A stretch of 64,000 bases of DNA from Lucifuga dentata (taxonomy: Eukaryota > Chordata > Actinopteri > Ophidiiformes > Bythitidae). The DNA lies in NCBI GenBank assembly GCA_014773175.1, contig VXCM01000705.1:1-64000 (forward strand), written 5' to 3'. Numbering within the stretch: the stretch's first letter is position 1; each line of letters begins with the position of its first letter. This document shows positions 1-19,351 of this stretch, piece after piece. A model generated the notes under the pieces. That model did no database searches, was not told where the DNA came from, and saw only the letters and a list, made by a program, of their open reading frames with translations. The translations under genes and the position numbers were made by a program.

Positions 1-172
1 GGTGGGTGTATCACTTGAATATTTGATTTTGAAAGATTAAGAGATTTTGCAAAACATCAGGAAAGCAGCAATACAGTTTTATCCTTTGGGAAATGACTGT
101 CAGTAACATAACATGTATGAAAATTGAATATATTAGGCTCAAACGTGCAAAATGGCCGGTATGGTCCTTCAA
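1..172. mobile_element. TTAA-type MITE, one terminal part (copy 1)
   Basis: The sequence matches the terminal 170 bases of the MITE family described at 28938-29528: GGCTCAAACGTGCAAAATGG followed by GGTATGGTCC and TTCAA. The other end lies outside the window. It sits in the papola intron after the last visible exon. Confidence 0.7.
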
Positions 173-467
173 ATACTGTTTTACTGGCTAAAAGGACAAG
201 TTATACATACAGTTATGAGAAATAAAAGAAATAAAGTCTAGAAAATCAGACTAAGAGGAAAACGTGGTGCAAACTGTGAACTAAATCATTTTATTTGAAT
301 TGGGTACAAGATACAAGAAAAATCAGAGAGCTTCAAGAGGAATCTTTACAACCAAATAGCTGCTACCTTTACGAAGGGAAATACAAAACATCAAAGGTAA
401 AGCTGTGCCTTCTTTTGAGGTAAAGTTAAAGAATTTTAAAGATAAATGTGTAAAGAACTGTAGTTCA

Positions 468-5135
<4,668 letters not shown>

Positions 5136-6602
5136 GGTGGCGAAAATTAACCACTTATCTTGCTTCTAGTCATTGTCGTCTTCCTTTCTCCCTCCAAAAC
5201 CCAACGAAATCCTCGCAAAACACATTCGAACAAGAAAGCTCCTTTTTTGTTCACTAAACATGGCGCGCGTGTCGCTTGGATTGTGTCGTCACTTTCAGAC
5301 GGGGACCAATCAGAGAGCAGAGCAACAAGACACAGGGTTTGTTTGGGTTTTAATGATGCGTTCAAGCTCTCTGGAACAAAGATGTTTAGTTATCAATGTT
5401 GACAATATGACAATTTTACAAGTTTAATATGTTAAGCTTTTCGAAACTTCTTCAACTAAAATATTCAGTTAATTCATTAGAAATTTCACTACAGCAGAAC
5501 TACAACGGATATAGGTTTGTTGATCATATGGGACTTTATATATTAATATGACTACAGAAAAAAATGACTTTTTAATTATTTCCACTTATTAATTTTGACA
5601 GTGATTTCTGACAACATACTCTACGTCTAGCTTTGTGAATAATATTCCTATTTATAAGCAACACTTGTAGGACGACAAAACGAAATGTCTGGTTATTTGA
5701 ATTTATATAAAAAATATTCCATGCGATCTGAACGTAGCATCCGGAGCAATGAAATGAGGATCGAGAAGGACGAGAAAACAGAAATGGACATCTATCGAAA
5801 ATAGCGTAGTAAGATCAGTAATTCATCGTGTAGTGCAAAAACATTGGTGCAACTAACATTTAGTGATAAAACTAACTATAAACAACGTGCATTTGATAAA
5901 GGTTGTCGTTTCAAGCATCAGTTGCTAGCCCTGAAGCTAACCGTGGCTAACAGCCTAGAAACGTTTACGTTACTAGCTAGTTGTTTGGCATGGCGTTATG
6001 ATTTACCACTCTGCCTAATATAGTAGAGTTAGCCAGTGTTTGCTGATGTAATCGTTATGAAACCTTTGTTTTCGAGCCAAATGTAACGTTAGCAGCGGTT
6101 ACACCCCCTTAACTCTGTATTACATTACTTGGTCAGTTATTCTAGCTTCGTTATTTATCATAATAATCAAACACGATGGCAGGAAAACAGTCCTGTTCAT
6201 TAATCTGCCCCAGCGATACAATGTTTACATGAACCTTGCTAAAATTAGATTGTATCAGTAGAAATAACGTGTGGCCGTAATTGCATTTTCTTGAATGGCC
6301 GCAGGTTGTCGCTGTTACACCCACAACTTAAAAAAAAAAACCAAAACCTTGGAGGTGGAAGGAGGTGACAGATAGTTTCAGATGATTTGATTCCTGTCTG
6401 ATTTTGCTGAACACAAGAAAGTTTATTATAATCTGCAGTGAATAACGGCAGGCATCATTGTTGCTTTTGTCTGAATAATTCAGTCAGTTCTGCAACATTT
6501 TAAGAGAGCGATCAGTCAGAATAAAAAACGTTGGCTGGTGATCTTTGCAGTGTTGTGTTACCTTTGCATTTGTCTGATTTTATAAAAGGCTGTCCATTTC
6601 AG
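5136..6602. promoter_or_regulatory. Divergent spacer between papola and agbl5
   Basis: About 1.5 kb separates the papola ATG from the first agbl5 coding exon; the genes point away from each other, so both promoters and any non-coding first exons must lie here. A CCAAT box (GACCAATCAG, near 5305) and a CpG-bearing stretch (GGCGCGCGTGTCG near 5262) lie just upstream of papola. No TATA box or further coding exon was recognised. The middle (5430-6500) is AT-rich and shows nothing identifiable. Confidence 0.45.
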
Positions 6603-9600
6603 ATTGCTGGCGAGCATTTCAATAAGAGCCTGTCAGGAGGCCAGAGTTCGCAACAACCATGGAAGCTCAGTTTGGCAACATTGTGTTCAGCTCCAAGTTT
6701 GACTCAGGGAACCTGGCACGTGTGGATAAGGTGGAGAGGAGCTCCAGCCCTCATGCCGACACACCATCCGCTGGTTGTCCCCCCTCAGGGATGACTCTTA
6801 CCCCTGATTATGAGTTCAATGTATGGACAAAGCCAGACTGTGCTGGGACAGAGCACGAGAATGGAAACAGGTAAGTTACAGCTCTCGGCTGATACACCTA
6901 CTTTGTAAATATTTTTTGGTATTCATATGAGGATAATCAGAAGGCAGGAGCAGTGATAACTCTCACTCATTGTGTACCACACAATCTTTTTGTTGTTAGA
7001 TCATGGTTCTACTTCAGTGTGCGGGGTGCAGTGCCTGGGAAGATGCTGAAGATCAATGTGATGAACATGAACAAACAGAGCAAGCTCTACAGCCAGGGCA
7101 TGACTCCTCTCGTACGCACGTTACCTGGCAAAACCCGTTGGGAAAGGATCCGTGACAGACCCACGTTTGAGGTACACAAACACACAGAGGCTATGCAAGC
7201 TAATAACCAATCACAGGCACAGTCCACCTTACTGTTATGAGCTAATTTTACCTTCATTCAGTTTGGTTCAATGACAGCATTTATATTTATTATCTTTTAA
7301 TTTGATGTAACTTCTTCCTCTCTGATGTTGCTATTCAGATAGTGGATAACCAGTTCATTCTGTCATTCACCCACCGGCTGCTGGAGGCGCGAGGGGCAAC
7401 CACCTACTTTGCCTTCTGCTACCCTTTCTCCTACAATGAATGCCAGGAGATGCTGCAGCAGCTGGACAATAGTCACCCCAATACTGCTCAACTCAGTCCT
7501 AGCAGGTAGAGAGCATTACAGACACACACACTTTGTGGCAGAATTTTGTTCAAGAAATTTTGCAGTACTAACTTTGCCTTACAAATCTCTATCCTCATCC
7601 ATGCTTTCTCAGTGCACCAGGCACTGTGTATTACCACAGGGAGCTGCTGTGCCACTCTCTGGATGGTAACAGGGTGGATCTGCTGACTGTGACCAACTGT
7701 AGTGGGATGCAAGAAGAGAAGGAACCCCGTCTGCCCAATCTGTTTCCAGACACCAGCACTCCAAGACCTCACCGCTTCCCTGGCAAAAGGGTATCACTAG
7801 CGCTCACAAAAAAACACAATCAGTATTCTCTTTTTGTAAAGACTGACACCTTTTATGGCTTTTTCTGTGTTCAGTATTCATGTATTAAAACCAGTTATCA
7901 AGACAACATGACTAACTTAATTGTATGGAAGATGATATCTGCATATCTGTGTTTGCAGGTGTTTTTCCTCAGCAGTAGAGTGCACCCCGGGGAGACTCCC
8001 TCTTCCTTTGTGTTTAATGGTTTCCTCAACTTTATTGTGAGAAGAGACGATCCGCGTGCTCACGCTCTGCGTAACCTGTTTGTCTTTAAGCTGATTCCGA
8101 TGCTCAACCCAGATGGGGTCATTCGTGGGCACTATAGGTTTGACTTCACATGCACACACACTTACAGTATATATATATATACATACTTGGTTTGTATTAC
8201 ATTCATGATGGACAGGTTGTTGTAAATTGATGTTTGTCAGAAGTTTGATAGCTGTGGACAAAAACTACACACAATATATATTATGATATAATGTAGATTC
8301 CTAAATTACAGTGATAAATATCATCTCATGAGGGTGTTGCTGTTTTGTAGAACTGATTCCAGGGGTGTGAACTTGAACAGACAGTACCTGAACCCAAGCC
8401 CGGAGCTGCATCCTTCCATCTATGCAGCCAAAACGCTGTTGCTGTACCACCACACACACAACTGCATACTGAACGCACGGTCCGGCTCTCACCGCAACAG
8501 CTCCACACACACAGAAACCATTCCTCTTAACACCAAGCCCACCAGTCAGCAGCAAGCTCCTCCCCTCACGGCCCTCGAAGTTAATCTGAACCAACGAAAT
8601 GCAGAGAAGGACGCAAATCCCACCCTGCCAGAATTCCCCGTGATGTTGGAGGAAAATGTTTGGGACGCCAAAGAGCTGGAGCAGAGGGATCCCAGCAGCA
8701 CATCAAGTTCCTCAGAGACTGTAGCTCCAGTTAGTGCAGAAGTATCCATCCCACAAGTGGAAGAAGAGAAGCCAATTCCACCACAGGAGGGGGGCGTGGC
8801 CTATTACGTGGACTTACATGGCCACGCCTCCAAACGGGGCTGCTTCATGTATGGGAATAGCTTTTCTGATGAGAGCCAACAGGTGAAGATTATGTAAATT
8901 AACATCCATGCTTCACTTCTCCACGTTTCCTTTTACTAGTTATTCAGGATTTTAATTGTGTTCATGATAGTGTTTTTTTTTTTTAATCCCAACAACTGCT
9001 AACTGCTAACAACTGCTTTAACTGCTAACTCCTTGGCTTCTGGTCCTCTCTGCAGGTGGAGAACATGCTGTATCCAAGGCTGATTGCTGTGAACTCCGCC
9101 CACTTTGATTTCCTGGGCTGTAACTTCTCAGAGAAAAATATGTACGCGCGAGACAAGAGGGACGGCCAGTCTAAAGAAGGCAGCGGACGCGTGGCCATTC
9201 ACAAGGCCATAGGACTGCTGCACAGGTCAGATATCGTGTCCAGGGCTGAGGCCAGTTCACACTCTGTAGTTTGTGGATAATTACTGAAACTATCCTCGCA
9301 ACGTTTTTGGTGTTTTTTCAACTGAGAGAAGATTCATTATTCTTGTGTTGTTGTCACCCCCCCAGTTATACTTTGGAGTGCAACTACAACACAGGAAGAA
9401 CAATGAACACAATTCCACACGCCTGCCATGACAACGGACGGGCAACGCCTCCTCCACCTCCATCATTCCCTCCTAAATACACACCAGAAATATTTGAACA
9501 GGTGAGAAAACAAGTGCACCATATTATTTTGTCTCTCATGGCTGCATTTTTTTTTTTTTTTACTTAGCAACATTTCTTCACACATCATTAAAGGACCTTT

Positions 9601-12600
9601 TTGCATGTTTGAGCCTAATACATTCAGTTTTCATACACGTAACGTTATTGACAATCATTTCCCAAAGATTACTACTGGAACAGTGAATTAAAAATGTTTT
9701 TCCTACCTTCCAGACCTCCATTGGTTTCAGTTCATTCTGCTATTAAAATCAACTTGTTGATACTTGAAACGTTCTTGGGATAGGTAATCCATCATCACCA
9801 ACAAGACGTGTATTCAGGTTTTTTTTAGAAGTTATGGAATTTTAGCATTTAAGCACAATAAAAAGCAAGGAGTGAATGTATGCCTCCACCAGGGAATATA
9901 GTCCCAAAAGAAGACCTGCGTTTATGGAAAAATTTAAACGACTGTGACTTCATAAGGCTGCGTAACTATTAGCAGGTGAAACATTGATTTTTAAGGTAGA
10001 TGTAATGCTTGAATATTTTAGTTTGACAGATTAAAAGATTTTGCAAAATATAAGGAAAACTGAAATATGGTTTTATCCTTTGGGAAATGATTGTCAGTAA
10101 CGTAACATGTATGAAAATTNGAAAACTGAAATATGGTTTTATCCTTTGGGAAATGATTGTCAGTAACGTAACATGTATGAAAATTGGATAATTAGGCTCA
10201 AACATGCAAAATGGCCGGTATGGTCCTTTAAACTAATGACTCTTTGGCAGATAATGTTAGTTTGTAATATTTTTATGGATGCAATATTTGGAATGTGTGT
10301 TTTTATTAATTGAAATCATATCTCTAAAACCAATTTAACATACAAGGCTGGACAGTTTTGCGTAAAGTGAGCTGAATTTTGCGTGTGCGTCAGGTGGGGC
10401 GTGCCGTGGCGATCTCGGCTCTAGATATGGTGGAGAGTAACCCTTGGCCACGGCTGGTGCTCTCTGAGCACAGCTGCCTGATGAACCTCCGAGCCTGGAT
10501 CNGTAACCCTTGGCCACGGCTGGTGCTCTCTGAGCACAGCTGCCTGATGAACCTCCGAGCCTGGATCCTCAAACATGTCCGCAACACCAAGGGCCTGAGC
10601 ACACACAATCATGCACACACTCCACCACGACTTCACCACAACGGCAGCAAGGCGTCACCACCAAAAAGCTTCAGCAAGTAAGTTTACACACACACAAAGC
10701 ATTTAAATGTACACAGTTAGCTCCTTTGTGACCTGATCAACTTATACAGCTTCACTTCTATGCTCCTCTTTTTTTTTCATCTTCTTCTCACATGTAAATT
10801 CTGAGTGGGTTGTGCATTTTTTTTTTTTTTTTTCGGGCAGCTGTCTGTCTGGTTCAGCATCGGAGAACGCCCTCAGCCGCATTCGCTGCAACAGCCACAG
10901 CAGCAGCCAGACGCCCTCGCCGAAGATTCACAGTTCCCCAAGTTTCACTTTTGGCTGCCCCCCACCCCGAGCTCACACACAGTACAACAGCACACACACT
11001 AGCATCCGCGGCGGCCACAAGACACTCGGGCCAGTCAGGGGTAAGTTCTCTCTCTCTCTCTCTCTCTTCATCCGATTTTGTTCCTGGCTTTTCTGGCATT
11101 TTCTATCTCTCCTCCATTTTTTTTTCTCAGTTTTACAAACTCTATCTTTGATTTGTCTCTTTCTCACAACCGTCCTCTCGCTCTGCTGTTTGTGTCAGTA
11201 CGAAAGCCTGGCGACTGGTAGCGTTTGCACCAGCGTCCTGTGTTGAAGCCAGATCGATGTGTCAGTGTGAGTGTGAAAGTGATGGTGAACATCAGCTTGA
11301 TGCGAGACACACAAACAAACGCTGCCATGTCCTGGATGTTATTGACCTTGACTCTTTAGCATGACCCCTGCATGACCTTAGCATGACCCTAAGCATGACT
11401 GCTGTTTGTGCATGCGTTGCCATCTTTGAAATTAGCCCAACCCTGAGTGAGGATGAAATTTGAAATCGTGGATCAGGATCCGTGGATTAAAGTGAGTTGA
11501 AGGGCAATTTCAATAGATACCAACTGTGTGTGTGTGTGTGTGTGTGTGTGCGCGTGCATGCACCGGCCCTGCATGTGTCTGAGCAGGTGTCTGTGTATGT
11601 CTCTCTCTCTCTGTAGATGCTAAGCCTCAGGAGAAGAGACGCCCCCCTCACCACCGCTCTGTCCTACGGTCTCCTAGCAACAAGCCTCCGTCAGTATGAC
11701 AGGTCTGTACTCCCTCCAGCCCCCCAGCCTCTCCACCTTGCTCCCTTCCCTGCAGGCACTGCCTCGCCCTGGGCTTCTCTCCAAACTGAGCCCCCTGCTC
11801 CTTCAGGGCCTACCCCCCACCGCTGACACTCCAACTGGGCCTACACAGGACTGAGTCTAACTTACTGTATGTCCATGTGTGTGTGGACTGAGTGAATGTA
11901 AAACCAGATGAGTGGGGTGTGCCACATCCAAAAATTATATCAAGACTATCTTTATATTAAACTCCACCTGCCTGGCAATCCACGTAGGTTAAAACAAGCG
12001 CTAATCATGATCTGATTGGTGTGAGCGTGTAGCTGAAACATCATTGGTGCTAGCTCTTCTCACTTTTTCACCAATAACTTCTTTTATTTTTTTGCTTTTT
12101 CATATATCAGTGTTATTATATTGTGTGTGTGTATATATATATATATATATTTATTTATCACTTTAGGATAGATAATATACAGTGGACATGTTGTCTCTCC
12201 AGTCTCAGCTGTACTGAGTGTTTATCCTTTCATGACATAGTTTCTCATGATAGTTTGTCTATGAATGTGTTATGTAGTGAGAGATACAGATCCAGAGCCA
12301 CATAATCCTTTTCTTGTAGGAAGTATACATTAATACTGGAAGTACTTTTCTATGATTACACTCAGAACAAGCTTCCTTTTCAGTCCGTTTCCAAGTAATA
12401 AGCTAAGACAGTTAGCATGTTACTCTGTGAATATTTTGGAAGTAGCCAGAGGTGTGAGTTTTTAGAATTTCTCCTTTTTCCACACACTTCATATTAATAT
12501 TTAATGGCAGCTGTTCATAATCACATTTAAGGAGATTGTGCTTTCATTTTCAGTACTCTGAGTGAATGGTTGATCAATTTATTTATTTTTGAGAAATAAG

Positions 12601-15600
12601 GTTTGCAGAATGTACACATGATGTGGCACCTTCTGATCTTTTGTTTCCCTATTTATTGTAATATTTTGTTTATATGTGAAACAGTGCAAGCCACAGGAAG
12701 ATCACATCATCCTGGCGTTGTCACATTTGGGCTCGTTCTACAGAATAGGGCCGAGCATTCTTTGCACTGTATTTCATTTGTAGCGACTGAAAAATCACCT
12801 TTTAAAGGACTGCTTTTATTTTTGTGCCGTGTGTGAGTCTGATTAATTTCTGTTCTAGTTGTATTACCTGTTTGATGAAGCCTGTATCATTCCAGCGATG
12901 GTCCAAACGTGGTCATGACGTTATGACGCAGCCTATACTGCCAGAAACTTCCTTGTGGAAGATGAAACTTCAGAGTTTCTGTGGAAATAAGGGTTGATTT
13001 ATGAAGCTATTTACCAACAAGCAATATAATACAAAACATATTTGTGTGGTTCAGTGTTCCAACAGTTTGACTAAGTTGAAGTTGGGGCATGTCTGGGGAC
13101 AAACTCCAATATTTGATTCGTTGTAAATAAAAAGATTATAGTTTATTTTTCATGACATGTTTAACTAAACTGCTAAAGAAAGAAATTAATTCCTTATCTA
13201 CGTTGTTAGTACTACGCATTTATCCATGCACATTTGTGTGTTTCGTAGTGTAAACTCCCAGGTATGTAGTCAGCTATCCATGTTAAATTTGATATATATT
13301 TTCTAGTTCTCAGGCTACATATATGTAAGCCTTGTAGAGTGTGATCAGTTATGGGATAATTGTGATTGGTCTATAATTAACTTTGCTATCATCACAGACA
13401 TGATGGTGATGCTGCGTCGAGGTGCAGCATCACAAAGTGATGTGATCTGCGGAGGTTTTAGGATCAGTAGATAAGCCAGGTCATGAATTAAAGGGGATGA
13501 AAATAGCGTTAGCCTTGCTGTAGCTGTGGTCTGTCCCGTGCTGTGCGTCGGTGTCGCTATGCTGTGCCTTGCTCTGTGATAAACAGTAGGACACAGAGGC
13601 TCTGGCATCTCTTTTTTTCTAGAACAACTGAAATGCAGTGTGATCCGCTATGTCGCCCGTCTTGTCTTTTCGTCTCCTTCAGCCTTTAAGCAGGATAAAT
13701 TTAACTTGATAAGAGGAAGCGAAGAAGGAAAAATGATAATTTGACAGCAACTGAAAGTTACTTGACAACTTAGTTGGCTTTTTGAGCTTACAAGCCTAGA
13801 ACACTAGAAAAGTTACACAACTCAGTTTTGGCACATATTATACTGTATGACTACAGATAACAGGCTAAAGGGGCATTAAGTAATTTGAGATTTTATTGAG
13901 CTATATTCACAAACCCACCAAGTGAGAGTTATAAAGGTTAAACTTTTACAAAAGAACAACCAAAAAATTAAAACTGAGATCCAAGAGAAAAACTGATGCT
14001 GCACCACCAGCTCTCATGCTACTCTGTCTAACCTGTACAAATATTATTTTCATTATGTAGTATGAAAATGTACAAAAAAAAAAAAAAAACTTACTTAATG
14101 CTCCTTTGACATTACTATTTGATAATTCTGAAGTAGCATTTAGCCACTGTGTACAATAAAGTAGGGAGGATGTAGTTTGAGCTTTCAATCAAAAAATGCT
14201 CTTAAACTGTGGAGAGTGTGCTGTAGTTTAATTCTGCTTTTGCACTGTGAACTCTGATGTTCCTCTTTCCTGCTCGTTTCAGTTCTAAAGCTTATCGCTT
14301 CATCCAGAACAAGAAGAACTTTAGGTGGAAATACTGTATGCATACTCACATTCTCACCAGGCCTTTCTGCATTATAACGTGGTGCTAACCCTCCTATGCC
14401 AGACTAAGTGTTTGTCTGTAACATCTTGAGAATATCACCGTGTTGAATGTGCTGCTGTCTTTTACTCCCTTTCTGTTTAACCTCTGGAATAAAAACTAAC
14501 CCTTTGTGAAGCAACTACTGTGTGTGGGTCCTCTACTCTCTGTTCTTTTCATTTGTGTTTGTGTGTCCAATTAGTGTTTCAATTTAAACAATACAGATAG
14601 ATCTATCTCTGTCCTTTCAGCTTCCATCTGATATGTATTTAGTGACATGATAAAGAAATGTTGGAAGAATGAAAAGATCTGTTGTAAGCACTTATATGCC
14701 TCTATAACAAGGCAAGCCCGGGAGATTACAACATTGCATGTCATTCAAATCTTTATGATACAAATACATTCATTCTACTGTTTTTTTTTTTTTTTTNTTT
14801 TTTTTTTTTTTGAGTTTTACACATACTTAGGTGACTCATCTGGTAACCTCATCTGCTCTCCTCTCTTCCCTCCATTCCTTGCTGTGATGTCGCCTTATCT
14901 GGTTGCCAGGTCAGGTCATCAGCTGTCCGGACATTCAGGCTGGTGGAACCAGTTCCGTGGGTTGGTCCAGGAAGCCTTTCCCAATTCGGCCTGGCCGAGG
15001 CGGGAAAGGGGGCCAAACTCATCACCCTGCAGAGATGCATACAGAGGTTAGCTTACGCATCACACAGCAAATCCTCTTCATCATCTACACTTTGTGTTAT
15101 CATCAGATCCATGTACGTTTGTCTAGCCTAACTTTAGTCTCTCCGTCTGTCACAGGCTGCTAGAGAGTTGGGGCCTGAACACATCCTTTCCTCCATCAAA
15201 TTTAGCAAGTGAGTCACATGTTTTGCATGTTCTTGCTTAATCCCAGTGGGAAAAGTTTAGTTCTACAGGAATTTATAGGAAAGGGTTGCTTAATGAACAT
15301 TTCCATGAGAAGTGATGAACAACTAATAATCTCTGTTGCCTGTCCAGGTGTGAACTTCAACCTCAGATAAGCCGCATTCCCATCTGGAGGGTGGAGTCAA
15401 CTGAAACCCCTCCCACTTGTGACACAAGCCCCTCCCCTTCTAGCAATAATCCAGTCTCTTTTGGAATTAAAGAGGAATCAGCCACCATGAAGGTCTGGAA
15501 GCTGCTCAGGCCTGGATTTTGCCGACACCTGTCAGGCACGTACACACACACACACACTTCGCTGTGATATTATCTCTGTTATCCTAGCAGAGATAACATG

Positions 15601-16211
15601 ACTGTCATTCAAAATCAAAACCAAACAGAGAGCTATAAGAGGCAGGACATGCAAAGTTTTTTTTTTTTTTAAAGTGAGCCAGTAAAACTATTTTATCTAA
15701 CATGACTAAAATTACCACATTAAATCTGGTTGTGATATTTCACAACTGTCTACATCTTTGTGTCTTTTTGGACTTCAGCTTCCATGAGCCACTGGCCCAT
15801 ATTTCCAAATATTTGCCTTCATGAAATTGCTTTTTCCCCACACGTAAACCACACTAATCCACACCTAACCCATTTTTTCATGTTACTGTGCAGGTGTATC
15901 AGGTAAAGATGCTTCCAAGCAGCTGGCCTCTAAAGCTCTGGTGAAGAAGAGCACAGACAAGAATTTCCACAAGGGAAAACCTCTAACAGAAACTTCAGCT
16001 GAGACAGAAACAAAACCACAGCAGGTGAAAACAAACTCCACAAAGTTTTGTCTCAATTCAACATGAATAAATCAAAGCATTAAGACTTGACCAGGCTCTA
16101 CCTTGTTGTTTGTAGGTTGAGGAAACTCCCGTGATGCCTGAGCCTGTGAGCGTGGTCGGCACAGCGCTCCCCATGTGGAGAAGTCTAGAAACTGCACATC
16201 AGTTCTGTTAA
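6603..16211 (+). CDS. agbl5: Cytosolic carboxypeptidase-like protein 5 (tubulin deglutamylase)
   Basis: M14-family zinc carboxypeptidase that removes branch-point and side-chain glutamates from tubulin. ATG is at 6659 in an exon opening at 6603. Coding exons: 6659-6870, 7000-7171, 7339-7505, 7613-7790, 7959-8137, 8351-8882, 9056-9225, 9366-9501, 10394-10677 (contains a false duplication), 10841-11040, 11617-11693, 14915-15046, 15156-15208, 15348-15535, 15894-16024 and 16116-16211. Phases agree throughout, predicting about 946 residues after collapsing the duplication; human CCP5 is near 886. Zinc ligands are His252 and Glu255 in RVHPGE and the His near 459 in DLHGHAS; the catalytic Glu is about 541 in LECNYNTGR. 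The last five exons (after 11693) have little recognisable similarity and are assigned from phase and open frames, so the C-terminal tail is less certain. AATAAA occurs at 16459. Confidence 0.9.
9588..10231. mobile_element. TTAA-type MITE in agbl5 intron 8 (copy 2)
   Basis: Bounded by TTAA at 9588-9591 and 10228-10231, with AAGGACC at the left end and GGTATGGTCC at the right. The internal body matches the copy at 28938-29528 in inverted orientation. It contains a false 65-bp duplication around the N at 10120. Confidence 0.75.
10437..10567 (+). other. Spurious 65-bp duplication around single N inside agbl5 exon 9
   Basis: Bases 10437-10501 are repeated exactly as 10503-10567 with an N at 10502. 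The pair adds 66 bases, so the frame stays open and a naive translation would carry a 22-residue repeat of the [21 protein letters not shown] segment. CCP5 relatives have this segment once. Several other Ns in the window show the same structure, so this is read as unmerged contig ends. Confidence 0.85.
11694..14914 (+). other. agbl5 intron 11 (3.2 kb), no recognised gene
   Basis: If exon 11 is not spliced at 11693, the next codons are GTA TGA, so a short isoform ending at 11699 is possible. The stretch is AT-rich with a (GT)n run near 12124, a poly-T/N artefact at 14781-14812 and an AATAAA at 14489. An acceptor-like site near 14282 opens a short frame that does not fit the phase of exon 11. 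Confidence 0.5.
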
Positions 16212-16488
16212 GACACGGAGACACTTTACTGTACATGTCTGCGCTTCTGTGAGCCTAAATTACCACAATGTGATTAAAATCATTTAAAACTAAGACAATA
16301 TCCAGGCTTGACAGGTTAACAAGGAGGGACAGACTGTAATTGGGGGTATGTCCATGTGCAATGTTTTATTTTATTTAATTTCTGGAGAATGTCTGCTTTT
16401 TCAGCCGTCCTCTTCACACCAAGAAGCTACCCAGTTCACCAATCCTCTGCTTTTGGGGAATAAACAGTTATAAAGGAGTCGCTAGGAG

Positions 16489-16628
16489 TTAAAGGACCAT
16501 ACCTGTGATTTTGCATGTTTTCGAGGAAATCCTGCTCCAGTATTGTGTCTTGGAAAATTGTTGGCAGGTCTATGCCAGCCAGTTGTATTCATTGGGAACA
16601 AACATGCAAAATCACCGTTATGCTCTTT
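16489..16628. mobile_element. Short TTAA-type MITE relative (copy 3)
   Basis: Begins TTAAAGGACCATACC and ends with CATGCAAAATCACC then GTTATGCTC. It is only about 140 bases and carries the CTGTGATTTTGCATG terminal variant also seen at 30759-31260, suggesting a second subfamily. It lies just downstream of the agbl5 poly(A) signal. Confidence 0.55.
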
Positions 16629-18195
16629 TGTGTGCCTTGCTCAATGACACAAGGGCAGTGGCAGTTTTCTCAGCCATGTACAGTGTCCAAAGTTTTTAAA
16701 TAACCTTTTTGACGTCTCCCATTGCAGCTCATTTTGTGCTCCTGTAATTTTATAATCCCTCTTTACGCAGTTACTTAACAAAATGTGAAATGCACTTGAC
16801 CAAATACTGGTTTGCACTCAAGATTCATTTTTCCGGAGCCACTCACTTTACCTTTATTCAGAAGCACAACAGCACCTTAAATGCATTTTTTTTTTCAATT
16901 CCACTTGATTGTGGTATTAATCAAATGTGACTGAATTGTGTGTTTTATGTAATAATTCAGTGTGGTTTGAAAATTTTGAATCTACTTTCCCTGTCACATT
17001 CCTATTAGAGCTTTATGCTACACAGCACAAAAATACAGCAAGAGGTCCTTTATCAACATGTTTTAATTTAACTAATGTTTTATGTAAGACAAAGTATTAA
17101 TCTATGTTATAAGAGTTCTTCTCTTAACCTAGTGATAGACTGATTTTTTTTATTGGCAAATTATACTGTAACTGAGGTAATGCAATTTAAACAAAAAAAA
17201 GCAAGAAGATAAACTTGAAAGAAATTTTTTTTTTTTTTTTTTTANTTTTTTTTTTTTTTTTTTTACACTAACTTAATGAGGTTTTAAATGGAACGTATTT
17301 ATAATAATTTAAGGATTTAACAAACCACAACAATATAATGGCTTTCATGCATTTTTATTAGAAAAACAAATCTTGTGCAAGCTTCACAATGTACAAATTA
17401 ATGTCTTGGGAAAAGAGGATTGGAAGAGGATGATGTTGTTTCCATGGGTGTGGGCTGATTCTCATCTCACCTGCAGGAAAAGAAAAAACTATGTAAGAAG
17501 TTTTACTGGTACACACACACACACACACAAAAGCAAAAGTTATATACATTGGCAAGTCTCCTTAATATGGCTGAAGGTGCCACAGCAGCAGTTATGAAAT
17601 TAGACTCTGAAACTCTGCTAAAGATTCATGTATGACTTCTCCACATTTTTACCAATGCTAAAATAAAAACAAAACAAAAAAAACAAAAAGAATGTCAGTG
17701 CACCAGTAAGGTATATTTCTGAGCAAATCTACAGAACAAAATCTGTTACAGTTACAGAAAATACTACTAAAGATGATGATGAACAAATGCAAATATGCAA
17801 AAAACAAACGAGACATACAATAACTGGGCCTCAAAGTGAATACAGTTATTCAATTTGATGCAAATTCAAAAATAAAAAAAAGTAAAAAACCATAACTACT
17901 TCTCAATGTAGCATCATTAGGTCAGAGTCTGCACATTTGTTCACTACGCTGGCTGATTTCACAGACAGTTTAGCACATCTTTAACCTGCAAAGGAACTGC
18001 CTGGTCAACAAAATCAGCAATGAAATGTTTCAAATGAAAACTTTTATCAATCAAGGTCACAATCACAAAAAATATATCAGGAAGGTGAACCAACTTCACT
18101 CCCCATGGCTGTACAGGCAATCCCTGTAATGTATTGTGCAGCTAAAGCAGGTTTCACTCACCTCTTCATACATACTGGGGGTAGAGTGGGAGATT
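16629..18195. other. Convergent agbl5/ost4 intergenic region including ost4 3' UTR
   Basis: AT-rich, with poly-T around an N at 17245. A minus-strand AATAAA (TTTATT at 17354-17359) suggests that the ost4 transcript ends near 17340, leaving an approximately 850-base 3' UTR. No other coding region was recognised. Confidence 0.45.

Positions 18196-19351
<1,156 letters not shown>

Noticed and set aside
5160..5427. Overlapping 80-codon frames upstream of papola
   Set aside because: No recognised similarity; they lie in the CpG-bearing promoter region, where open frames are expected by chance.
14282..14325. Acceptor-like site and short frame ([13 protein letters not shown]) between agbl5 exons 11 and 12
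   Set aside because: In the phase left by exon 11 it begins TTC TAA, and the other frames do not connect to the following exon; no family similarity was recognised.
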